From Actinokineospora diospyrosa (lineage in GTDB: Bacteria > Actinomycetota > Actinomycetes > Mycobacteriales > Pseudonocardiaceae), in contig NZ_JAMTCO010000003.1 in NCBI RefSeq assembly GCF_024171925.1, positions 1-64,000 of the forward strand: DNA of 64,000 nt, read 5' to 3'. The translations under genes were made by a program, and so were the position numbers. The notes beneath the pieces were generated by a model that was given only the letters and a program-made list of their open reading frames with translations, was not told the origin of the DNA and made no database searches. This document shows, piece after piece, positions 41,754 through 49,742 of this stretch; positions within the stretch are counted from its first letter, which is position 1, and each line of letters begins with the position of its first letter.

Positions 41754-42910
41754 TGAGCGTATTGGTGACCAACCTTGGTGAGCTGACCACCAATGACCCC
41801 GAGCTGGGCACGCTCACCGACGCGGCCATCGTCCTCGACGGTGACCGCGTGGCGTGGGTCGGGCACGCCCGGAAGGTGCCCGCGACGGACACCCGGGTGG
41901 ACGCCGGTGGTCGGGCTGGGCTGCCCGGGTGGGTCGACAGCCACACGCACCTGGTGTTCGCCGGTGACCGCACGGCCGAGTTCGGTGCGCGCATGGCGGG
42001 CCAGCCCTACACCGCCGGCGGTATCGCCGTCACCGTGGAGGCGACCCGCGCGGCAGACGACGACCAGCTGCGGGCCGGGCTGCGCGCGCACGTCGCCGAG
42101 GCCGTGGCGCAGGGGACGACGTGCATCGAGACCAAGACCGGGTACGGGCTGACGGTGGAGGACGAGGTCCGGTCCGCCCGCATCGCCGCCGAACTCGTCG
42201 ACGAGGTGACCTACCTGGGTGCCCACCTCGTCCCCCCGGGCGCCGACGCCGACGAGTACGTGGCGCTCGCGTCCGGTGAGATGCTCGACGAGGTCGCCCC
42301 TTACGTGCGGTGGGCGGATGTCTTCTGCGAGACCGGCGCGTTCGACGAGGCCCAGTCCCGGCAGGTCCTGCGCGCCGCCGCCGCCCGGGGGCTCGGTCTG
42401 CGCGTGCACGGCAACCAGCTCGGCCCCGGCCCGGGCGTTCGCCTGGCCGTGGAACTCAACGCCGCCAGCGTGGACCACTGCACCCACCTCACGGAGTCCG
42501 ATGTGGACGCCCTCGCGGGTTCCACCACCGTCGCCACCCTGCTCCCCGCCTGCGACCTCTCCACCCGCCAGCCGCTGCCCCCCGCCCGCCGCCTCCTCGA
42601 CGCGGGCGCCACGATCGCCCTGGCCACCAACTGCAACCCCGGCTCGTCCTACACCTCGTCCATGGCTTTCTGCGTGGCCACGGCGGTCCTGCAGATGCGC
42701 CTGTCGGTCCCCGAAGCCATCCGAGCCGCCACCCTCGGCGGCGCCCAAGCCCTCCGCCGACCCGACGTCGGCGTCCTGCGCCCCGGCACCCGCGCCGACC
42801 TCCACCTGCTCGACGCCCCCTCCGCCACCCACCTCGCCTACCGCCCCGGCGTCCCCCTCACCTGGGCGGTCTGGCACTCAGGCTCTCCGGCGCGTCCGCC
42901 GCGAGAATGA
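41753..42910 (+). CDS. hutI: Imidazolonepropionase HutI
   Basis: A 385-aa metal-dependent hydrolase opening the imidazolone ring. WVDSHTHLVFAGDRTAEF holds the HxH ligands, TCIETKTGYGLTVEDE the substrate site, RVHGNQLGPGPGVRLAVEL and SVDHCTHL two more His, and LATNCNPGSS the Asp region (here Asn-Cys-Asn, usual for HutI). GTG start overlaps the hutF stop by one base. The last 53 bp lie antisense to the end of the NACHT gene. Confidence 0.95.
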   Translation: MSVLVTNLGELTTNDPELGTLTDAAIVLDGDRVAWVGHARKVPATDTRVDAGGRAGLPGWVDSHTHLVFAGDRTAEFGARMAGQPYTAGGIAVTVEATRAADDDQLRAGLRAHVAEAVAQGTTCIETKTGYGLTVEDEVRSARIAAELVDEVTYLGAHLVPPGADADEYVALASGEMLDEVAPYVRWADVFCETGAFDEAQSRQVLRAAAARGLGLRVHGNQLGPGPGVRLAVELNAASVDHCTHLTESDVDALAGSTTVATLLPACDLSTRQPLPPARRLLDAGATIALATNCNPGSSYTSSMAFCVATAVLQMRLSVPEAIRAATLGGAQALRRPDVGVLRPGTRADLHLLDAPSATHLAYRPGVPLTWAVWHSGSPARPPRE

Positions 42911-45410
42911 TCATCTCTGTTCGCGCCCGCTCCCCGGTCCGCCACTGATCCCACAACGTCGCCGCGGCCGCCAGCCGGAGCAGGACCGGGTACTGGGACT
43001 CGTGCACCTCCGCGGTCAGCGCGAGTGCGGTCAGGCGCAGCCGTGCGGCGTCGGCGTCGTGGAGGGTGTCGGTGGTCGTCCACCTGGCCAGCGTCGCGCG
43101 CAGGTCGTTGTGCGCGACCCACGCCCACGTTCGGCCGGAGACCGTCAACCCGTCCAGTTCGGGCTCGAGTTCGCCGGGGTCGGGAACCGCCTCGGTGTGC
43201 CAGCGGGTCTCCGGGAGCTTCGCGACGAACAACTCGCCGAAGCGGTCCGCGAACCTCTCGGGCACGTGCTGGATGGCACCTCTGAACGCTGCCCCCATCG
43301 TGCCGCCCAGACGGGCGAACCACCCGTCGATTACTTCCTCCGGCCGCCACCGCTCACACATCACCAGCCAGTCGACCGCGCCATCGGCGCCCGGCCCCAC
43401 AGCGGCTTCAAGGTGACTTATGTGCCTGGACAAGGGTTTCCTGGCGAACACGAACCATTTCAGCAGCGCCAGCAGCCGGGCTGGGCTGAGGTCCGCGCGG
43501 GCCGCGCTCACCACTTCTTCGCGGCTCATCAACCGAGGGTGTTCGTCGGGCACCCACAGGCGCGGCGAATCCACCTCCGTGCCCGCGGTCCACACGACCA
43601 GCGGTTTCACGGCGGGCAGCACGGCCGGGTCCGCCAACTCGGTGTCGTGCGCCAGCCGGAACTCGTGCGGTGTCAGACGGGCCCCGGTCAACGCGCGGGT
43701 GAACCGGACGGCCGCCGCACCGGACATCCCGCGGGCCGGGGCGTCACCGCGCCCCACGACGGCGGGTGAGTCGTCGAACAACCGGTACAGCCCCGCGGCG
43801 ACCGGGGTGCGCCACACCAGCGAGCCCCCGGCGGTGCGCACTGCGGAGCGCTCCAGCCTGGTGACCATCGCCCGCCGCACCTTGTCCCGCAGGTCTTTGT
43901 CCACCGCGGCCGAGCGCAGGATCGCGTCGAGTTCGCCGTGCAGCCGCTCGTCGAGTTCCACCCCCTCGGCGACGCAGTCGAGGGCGAGGCCGAGTGCGGC
44001 CGACGTGCGCGAGATCAGGCAGGCGGTGACCACGGGGTCGGCGTCGGAGCCCGCGACGTAGAGCAGGGTCGTCTCCCGCCACCAGTCGTCGTCCACGGCG
44101 TAGCAGAGGGTGTCGACCAGGTTCTTCTCCCGGATGTAGGCCGCGGCCAGGTATTCCTGGAACGTCAGGTGGGCGAAGGCGAACTGCTCGCGCTCCCACT
44201 CGACCAGCAGGCCGTCGGACACGATCTGGGCCAGGTGGCCCTCGGCGTCAAGTGGTGTGGAGAGCCGCCTCAGCAGCCGGGTGAACTCCGCCAGCAGCAC
44301 CTCGCGCGCGAGCTTGCGGACGCCGTTTGTCATCATCAGGTACGCCAAGGAGCGCAGCAACACCATCTTGTGCCTGCTGTTACCCGGAGTGGCCAGCTTC
44401 TTGGCCTCCTCCCGGTGCCACAGCATTACCTCGCAGATCTCCTTGTAGAGGTCCGCGCGGGAGCCGGGTAAGGCACCCCGGAACTGGTGAACGGTGGCGA
44501 TCATCGTCAGCAGCAGCGGGTTCACCGTCAGTTCCGCCAACGCGGGTGCCTCGTCGAGGCGGGTGAGCAAGTCCTCGGCCTCTCCCGGGTCGTCGGCGCG
44601 GGTGGTCGCCTGGTACCAGCCGTGGATGAAGTCCCGGACCTGTGCCGCGGTGAACGGGCGGACCTGCAGGGCGGTGGCGCCCTCGACCGGCGCGTCCAGG
44701 AAACCCCGCGGCCGCGAGGTGAGCACGAAGTCGTTGTTCGGCGACGACGCGACCTGGTGTTCCACCCAGGCCGACACCGATCGGCGGTCCTGCACCCTGG
44801 CGACCTCGTCCAAGCCGTCCAGCAGCACCACGCAGCGCCCGGACGCCAACTTGCGCTCGACCCAACCGTGCGGGTCGTCGAGGCCGCGGCGCGCCAACCG
44901 CGCCGTGACGATCTCCGCCAACCCGGTGCCTGCGAGGATCTCCCTGAGGTGGTCGCGCAGGAAGAGCAGGACCGGGGTCCCGTGCTCGCAGGTGTCGCGC
45001 GCGGTCTTGCGCAGCAGGGTGGTTTTCCCGCTCCCCGGACCACCGAGCACGGCGAGCACGCACGGCTCCGGTGTGCCGAGGAAGTGGTCCAGGCTGAAGC
45101 GGCCCTCGACTGTCTCCGGCAACCTCGACAGGACGTCGGTGCGCACCTGGTGCGGGGCGCGGTGCACGAGACCGACGTCGACGTACACTTGGTCCAGTTC
45201 CAGGCTGGAGTGGCTCAGGGTCTGCAGGCCCTTGAGGTCGATGTACCGCAGCCCGCGCCGCACGTGCGCGAGGTACTCCCGCTCGAACACCTCATCGGGC
45301 GAGGCGGTGTCCGTGTCGGCCGGTCGTTTGCGCTTCCTCGCGAAGAGGAAGAACGTGGCCACGCCACCGAAGCCGATCCCGGTGATCAATGCGACTGCCA
45401 GCACGTCCAT
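42858..45410 (-). CDS. Membrane-anchored NACHT NTPase (NLR-like)
   Basis: An 850-aa STAND NTPase. An N-terminal membrane helix (VLAVALITGIGFGGVATFFL, 3-22) and basic RKRKRP stop come first. A pre-NACHT segment (RRGLRYIDLKGL, VYVDVGLVHR) follows, then the NACHT: Walker A GGPGSGKTT at 123-131, Walker B VVLLDGLDEV at 194-203 with the paired acidic residues, sensor TSRPRGF at 231-237, NPLLLTMIA at 297-305 and FAHLTFQEYLAA at 412-423. The last 400 residues lack recognisable repeats. Bacterial NACHT proteins often act in phage defence; this role is inferred. ATG 45410 has GGGGAGGG upstream. Confidence 0.88.
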   Translation of the reverse strand: MDVLAVALITGIGFGGVATFFLFARKRKRPADTDTASPDEVFEREYLAHVRRGLRYIDLKGLQTLSHSSLELDQVYVDVGLVHRAPHQVRTDVLSRLPETVEGRFSLDHFLGTPEPCVLAVLGGPGSGKTTLLRKTARDTCEHGTPVLLFLRDHLREILAGTGLAEIVTARLARRGLDDPHGWVERKLASGRCVVLLDGLDEVARVQDRRSVSAWVEHQVASSPNNDFVLTSRPRGFLDAPVEGATALQVRPFTAAQVRDFIHGWYQATTRADDPGEAEDLLTRLDEAPALAELTVNPLLLTMIATVHQFRGALPGSRADLYKEICEVMLWHREEAKKLATPGNSRHKMVLLRSLAYLMMTNGVRKLAREVLLAEFTRLLRRLSTPLDAEGHLAQIVSDGLLVEWEREQFAFAHLTFQEYLAAAYIREKNLVDTLCYAVDDDWWRETTLLYVAGSDADPVVTACLISRTSAALGLALDCVAEGVELDERLHGELDAILRSAAVDKDLRDKVRRAMVTRLERSAVRTAGGSLVWRTPVAAGLYRLFDDSPAVVGRGDAPARGMSGAAAVRFTRALTGARLTPHEFRLAHDTELADPAVLPAVKPLVVWTAGTEVDSPRLWVPDEHPRLMSREEVVSAARADLSPARLLALLKWFVFARKPLSRHISHLEAAVGPGADGAVDWLVMCERWRPEEVIDGWFARLGGTMGAAFRGAIQHVPERFADRFGELFVAKLPETRWHTEAVPDPGELEPELDGLTVSGRTWAWVAHNDLRATLARWTTTDTLHDADAARLRLTALALTAEVHESQYPVLLRLAAAATLWDQWRTGERARTEMIILAADAPESLSARPPR

Positions 45411-45496
45411 GCGCCCTCCCCGCCCGGTACTACGTACGATCCCACACCCGGGAAACCGCCCCCAGCTGGAGTAAGTCCGGGGTTAGGTTGGGTGGT

Positions 45497-46477
45497 ATGG
45501 AGTACACCAATCTCGGCCGTACGGGGCTGTCGGTGTCGCGGCTGGTGTTGGGGACGATGAACTTCGGCCCGCACACCACCGAGGACGACAGCCACGCGCT
45601 GATGGACCGCGCGCTCGAGCACGGCATCAACTTCTTCGACACCGCCAACATCTACGGTGGTGATGGGCTCACCGAGGAGATCATCGGGCGGTGGTTCGCC
45701 GGGGGTGGGCGGCGGGACAAGACCGTGTTGGCGACCAAGCTCTACGGGGCTATGGGTGAGTGGCCCAACAGCAACCGGCTGTCGGCGCTCAACATCCGGC
45801 GGGCCGCGGACGCTTCGCTCAAGCGACTGCAGACCGACTACATCGACCTCTACCAGATGCACCACGTGGACCGGAACACGCCGTGGGAGGAGGTCTGGGA
45901 GGGGTTCGAAGTCCTGCGGCAGCAAGGGAAAGTCCTCTACTTCGGCTCCTCCAACTTCGCCGGGTGGCACCTCGCGCAGGCGCAGGAGGCCGCCAAGAGC
46001 CGCCACTTCCTGGGGCTGGTCGCCGAGCAGTCGCTCTACAACCTGGCGAACCGGTTCATCGAGTTGGACGTGCTGCCCGCGGCGAAGCACTACGGCATCG
46101 GCGTCATCCCGTGGTCGCCGTTGAGCAGCGGGATCCTGGGCGGGGTGCTCGCCAAGATCAGCAGGGGTGAGTCGGCGCGGCACGACAAGTGGGCCGGGCC
46201 GGAGTTGTTGCAGCGGCACCGGTCCCAGGTCGAGGCGTACGAGCTGTTGTGCGAGTCGCGCGGTGTGCACCCCGCCGACCTCGCGCTCGCGTGGCTGCTC
46301 TCCCGCGACGGGGTCACCGGGCCGATCATCGGGCCGCGCACGGTCGAGCAGTTGGACGGGTCGTTGCGCGCGTTCGACGTCGAGCTGGACGGCGACCTGC
46401 TCGCCGAGTTGGACAAGATCTTCCCGCCGCCCGGGCCGAACGGGGACAAGCCCGCGCCCGAGGCGTACAGCTGGTAA
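45497..46477 (+). CDS. Aldo/keto reductase 1
   Basis: A 326-aa NADPH-type aldo/keto reductase. Catalytic tetrad: Asp and Tyr in FFDTANIYG, Lys in LATKLYG, His in YQMHHVD; cofactor-binding GPIIGPRTVEQL is near the C-terminus. It resembles the YajO/IolS branch with the MEYTNLGRTGLSVSRLVLG start. ATG 45497 is preferred over upstream in-frame codons. Followed 19 bp later by a close paralogue. Substrate unknown. Confidence 0.93.
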   Translation: MEYTNLGRTGLSVSRLVLGTMNFGPHTTEDDSHALMDRALEHGINFFDTANIYGGDGLTEEIIGRWFAGGGRRDKTVLATKLYGAMGEWPNSNRLSALNIRRAADASLKRLQTDYIDLYQMHHVDRNTPWEEVWEGFEVLRQQGKVLYFGSSNFAGWHLAQAQEAAKSRHFLGLVAEQSLYNLANRFIELDVLPAAKHYGIGVIPWSPLSSGILGGVLAKISRGESARHDKWAGPELLQRHRSQVEAYELLCESRGVHPADLALAWLLSRDGVTGPIIGPRTVEQLDGSLRAFDVELDGDLLAELDKIFPPPGPNGDKPAPEAYSW

Positions 46478-46496
46478 CGGAACTAGGTTGGGAAAC

Positions 46497-47489
46497 ATGG
46501 AATACACACAACTCGGCCGCAGTGGCCTGTCGGTGTCGCGGCTGGTGCTGGGCACCATGAACTTCGGCCCGGAGACCACCGAGGCCGACAGTCACACCAT
46601 CATGGACCGGGCGCTCGAGCACGGCATCAACTTCTTCGACACCGCGAACGTCTACGGGTGGCAGAAGGGGGAGGGGATCACCGAGCAGATCATCGGCCGG
46701 TGGTTCGCCAAGGGCGGGCAGCGGCGGGAGAAGACCGTGCTGGCCACCAAGTTGTACGGCGGCATGGGTGACTGGCCCAACGAGTCGTTGCTGTCCGCGC
46801 TCAACATCCGGCGCGCGGCCGACGCCTCGCTCAAGCGCCTGCAGACCGACCACATCGACCTCTACCAGATGCACCACGTGGACCGGAACACGCCGTGGGA
46901 CGAGATCTGGGAGGCCTTCAGCGTCCTGCGCCAGCAGGGCAAGGTGCTCTACTTCGGCTCGTCGAACTTCGCCGGGTGGCACCTCGCCCAGGCGCAGGAG
47001 GCGGCCCGGGACCGGCACTTCCTCGGCCTGGTCAGCGAGCAGTCCATCTATAACCTGCTCACCCGCTGGGTCGAGTTGGAGGTCCTGCCCGCGGCCAAGC
47101 ACTACGGGCTCGGTGTGATCCCGTGGTCGCCGCTGCACGGTGGCCTGCTCGGCGGCATCCTGCGCAAGCAGCGCGAGGGCGGTGCTTCCCGCGGCCTGTC
47201 CGGGCGCTCGGGCGACGCGCTCAAGCAGCACCACGACACCATCGAGGCGTACGAGAAGTTCGCCGCCGACCTGGGCGAGGACCCGGCGCACCTCGGGCTG
47301 GCGTGGCTGCTCTCCCGGGAAGGGGTCACCGGTCCGATCATCGGACCACGCACGGTCGAGCAGTTGGACGGTTCGCTGCGCGCGCTGGAGATCAAGTTGG
47401 ACGCCGCGGCGCTGGCCAGGCTCGACGAGTTGTTCCCAGCACCTGGACCCAACGGCGACAAGCCCGCCCCCGAGGCTTACGCCTGGTAG
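46497..47489 (+). CDS. Aldo/keto reductase 2, tandem paralogue
   Basis: A 330-aa enzyme very similar to aldo/keto reductase 1 along its whole length, with the same FFDTANVYG, LATKLYG, YQMHHVD and GPIIGPRTVEQLDGSLRA blocks. The differences cluster in a small insert (GWQKGEG after the catalytic Tyr) and in the 210-250 loop (HGGLLGGILRKQREGGASRG), which shapes the substrate pocket. Tandem duplication is clear; altered substrate range is an inference. A terminator follows. Confidence 0.93.
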   Translation: MEYTQLGRSGLSVSRLVLGTMNFGPETTEADSHTIMDRALEHGINFFDTANVYGWQKGEGITEQIIGRWFAKGGQRREKTVLATKLYGGMGDWPNESLLSALNIRRAADASLKRLQTDHIDLYQMHHVDRNTPWDEIWEAFSVLRQQGKVLYFGSSNFAGWHLAQAQEAARDRHFLGLVSEQSIYNLLTRWVELEVLPAAKHYGLGVIPWSPLHGGLLGGILRKQREGGASRGLSGRSGDALKQHHDTIEAYEKFAADLGEDPAHLGLAWLLSREGVTGPIIGPRTVEQLDGSLRALEIKLDAAALARLDELFPAPGPNGDKPAPEAYAW

Positions 47490-47495
47490 CGATCA

Positions 47496-47527
47496 GCGGC
47501 CCCCGGCTCACCTGCGCCGGGGGCCGC
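47496..47527 (+). terminator. Hairpin after aldo/keto reductase 2
   Basis: Arms GCGGCCCCCGGC (47496-47507) and GCCGGGGGCCGC (47516-47527) with an 8-nt loop, six bases after the stop codon. Confidence 0.8.
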
Positions 47528-47733
47528 CGTATTCCCGCAAAAAGGACATAGCCGCCCGCTATGCTCATGTCGTATGTCACAGCGTGTTTAAACGCGAATA
47601 CTCCACCCTTGACGACGCTTCCCGGCGCTCGGGATGATCGATAAGACCTGGTCACCACTGGCAGGTCATTCTGTGAAACATCGATCCCTTTTCCCGGTAA
47701 CGGCGGGGCTCGATTTCCACGAGGGGGAGGGGC

Positions 47734-48048
47734 ATGGTGCGCGTACTCCCGCTCGTCCTGGCCGCCCTCCTCGGTGCCGTTGTCGGCATCGGCGCGAGCC
47801 CGCTCTGCGCGCTGCCGCACCGCCCGACACCGGCCGAACACCTGCGCGTCGACCAGGAATCCCTGGTCCGCGGTCTGGTCTTCTCGGCCGTCGAACATCA
47901 CCACGACCTGGCCGACGACGCCACCTCCGGTGCCGGGGCGCACCTGCCCGGCGCCACCGGCGTCGGCCGCGGCCCGGCCGACCGGGTGCTCGCAGGCGAG
48001 CCAGCCACCGCCCGACTCCTCGCGCGCGGCCCACCGCGCAGGCGCTGA
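47734..48048 (+). CDS. Small secreted or membrane-tethered protein
   Basis: A 104-aa protein beginning with a signal-like hydrophobic segment (VLPLVLAALLGAVVGIGASP) followed by a polar region with HHH (VEHHHDLADD). GAGGGGGAGGGG precedes the ATG. It lies 74 bp before the SulP gene and may be its leader gene, but similarity to any known family is not apparent. The C-terminal part is Ala/Arg/Pro-rich and could be spurious. Confidence 0.5.
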   Translation: MVRVLPLVLAALLGAVVGIGASPLCALPHRPTPAEHLRVDQESLVRGLVFSAVEHHHDLADDATSGAGAHLPGATGVGRGPADRVLAGEPATARLLARGPPRRR

Positions 48049-48122
48049 TACCCGACCCCCAACGCCTCGTTGTGAATTCAACGCAGGCGGTCCTGTCGCG
48101 CCTGAAAATCGAGGAATTCACG

Positions 48123-49742
48123 ATGTCCGAACAATCGACCGCGCCGGTTTCCGGCAGCACGGAACCGGCCAGACGCCGCTTTCCGCTCGGCGACGTCAAG
48201 TCCGGTTTCCTGGTCTCGCTCATCGCGCTTCCGCTGTGCCTGGGCATCGCCCTGGCCAGCGGTTTCCCGCCCATCGCCGGGGTGCTCACGGCCATCGTCG
48301 GCGGCATACTCGGCGGTCTGCTCGGCGGCGCCCCGCTGACCATCAAGGGCCCGGCGGCAGGCCTCATCGTCATCGCCGTCGGCGCCGTGCACGACCTGGG
48401 CCAGGGGGACGCGGTCGCGGGTTACCGGCGGGCGCTCGCGGTCGGGGTGGTCGCCGCGCTGATCCAGATCCTGTTCGCCGCGGTCCGCGCCGCGGGCATC
48501 GGGGTCGCCATGTCGCCGTCGGTGGTGCACGGCATGCTCGCCGCGATCGGCGTGATCATCATCGCCAAGCAGGCGCACGTGGTGCTCGGCGTGAAGCCGA
48601 CCGCGGAAACCCCGCTCGGGCTGCTCGCCGAGATCCCGCGCAGCATCGGGCGGGCCAACCCGCTCATCGTGCTCATCGGGGTGCTCGCGTTGCTGATCCT
48701 GTTCGGGCTGCCGCTCATCAAGGCCAGGTGGAGCAAGGCCGTTCCCGCGCCGCTGATCGTGCTGGCGGTGGCGATCCCGCTCGGTTTGTGGCTGCACCTG
48801 TCCAGCCCGCACGACTACCGCTTCGCCGACGCCGGCTACCACCTCGGCCCCGAGTTCCTGGTGCGGCTGCCCGGTTCGGTGCTCGACGCGGTCACCTTCC
48901 CGGACTTCTCCCAGGTCTTCAGCGGCACCTCGCTGCAGTACGTGGCGATGTTCGCGCTCATCGGCACCATCGAGTCCACCCTGACCGTGCTCGCGGTCGA
49001 CTCGATGGACCCGACCAAGCGCCCCTCGGACCTCAACCGCGACCTGTTCGCCATCGGCGCGGGCAACCTCACCGCCGCGTTCATCGGCGGCCTGCCGATG
49101 ATCTCGGAGATCGTGCGCAGCAAGGCGAACCTGGACGCGGGCGCCAAGACGCGCTGGTCCAACGTCTGCCACGGGGCGATCCTGCTGCTGTTCGTGGCGC
49201 TGATCCCCAACCTGGTGCAGACGATCCCGCTCGCCGCGCTGGCCGCCATGCTCGTCTACACCGGGTTCCGGTTGGCTAACCCGCGCGAGGTGGCGCACGT
49301 CGGCAAGATCGGCTGGGACCAGCTGCTGCTGTTCCTGACCACCCTCGTGGTCACCCTCGCCACCGACCTGCTCATCGGCGTCGCAGCCGGACTGGCGCTC
49401 AAGATCGTGCTGCACCTGGTGCGCGGCGTCCCGCTGCCCGCCTTCCTGCGCCCCCGCCCCCGGGTCACCCGCGAGGGCGACGTGCTGCGGGTCGAGGTCC
49501 CCGGTGCCGCGGTGTTCCCCGCCCTGCTCCCGCTGCGCCGCGCGATCATCGGCAACGGCCAGGGCGCGACCGAGGTCGTCGTGGACGTGCGCGGCGCGGC
49601 CGTGGTCGACCACACCTTCCTGACCAGGCTCGACGAGCTGGCCAAGGAGTTGCCGGGGGCGACCCTGCGGGTCGAGGGCCTCGACGAGCTGGAGCCGGTC
49701 TCGGCGCACCCGCACGCGCTGCGCCGCAGGCGGCGGTCATGA
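48123..49742 (+). CDS. SulP-family anion transporter
   Basis: A 539-aa membrane protein. About 11-14 hydrophobic segments carry the SulP signatures SLIALPLCLGIALASGFPP and VGGILGGLLGGAPLTIKGPA; a C-terminal STAS-like domain (about 450-530, VVVDVRGAAVVDHTFLTRLD) follows. SulP proteins move sulfate, bicarbonate or other anions. Because the stop overlaps the dabA start and no sulfate genes are near, bicarbonate is the likely substrate. ATG 48123 follows GAGGAATTCACG. Confidence 0.9.
   Translation: MSEQSTAPVSGSTEPARRRFPLGDVKSGFLVSLIALPLCLGIALASGFPPIAGVLTAIVGGILGGLLGGAPLTIKGPAAGLIVIAVGAVHDLGQGDAVAGYRRALAVGVVAALIQILFAAVRAAGIGVAMSPSVVHGMLAAIGVIIIAKQAHVVLGVKPTAETPLGLLAEIPRSIGRANPLIVLIGVLALLILFGLPLIKARWSKAVPAPLIVLAVAIPLGLWLHLSSPHDYRFADAGYHLGPEFLVRLPGSVLDAVTFPDFSQVFSGTSLQYVAMFALIGTIESTLTVLAVDSMDPTKRPSDLNRDLFAIGAGNLTAAFIGGLPMISEIVRSKANLDAGAKTRWSNVCHGAILLLFVALIPNLVQTIPLAALAAMLVYTGFRLANPREVAHVGKIGWDQLLLFLTTLVVTLATDLLIGVAAGLALKIVLHLVRGVPLPAFLRPRPRVTREGDVLRVEVPGAAVFPALLPLRRAIIGNGQGATEVVVDVRGAAVVDHTFLTRLDELAKELPGATLRVEGLDELEPVSAHPHALRRRRRS

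Noticed and set aside
42911-43769. Continuation of the hut operon beyond hutI on the plus strand
   Set aside because: The plus-strand frames are shadows of the NACHT gene; the NACHT motifs on the minus strand are decisive.
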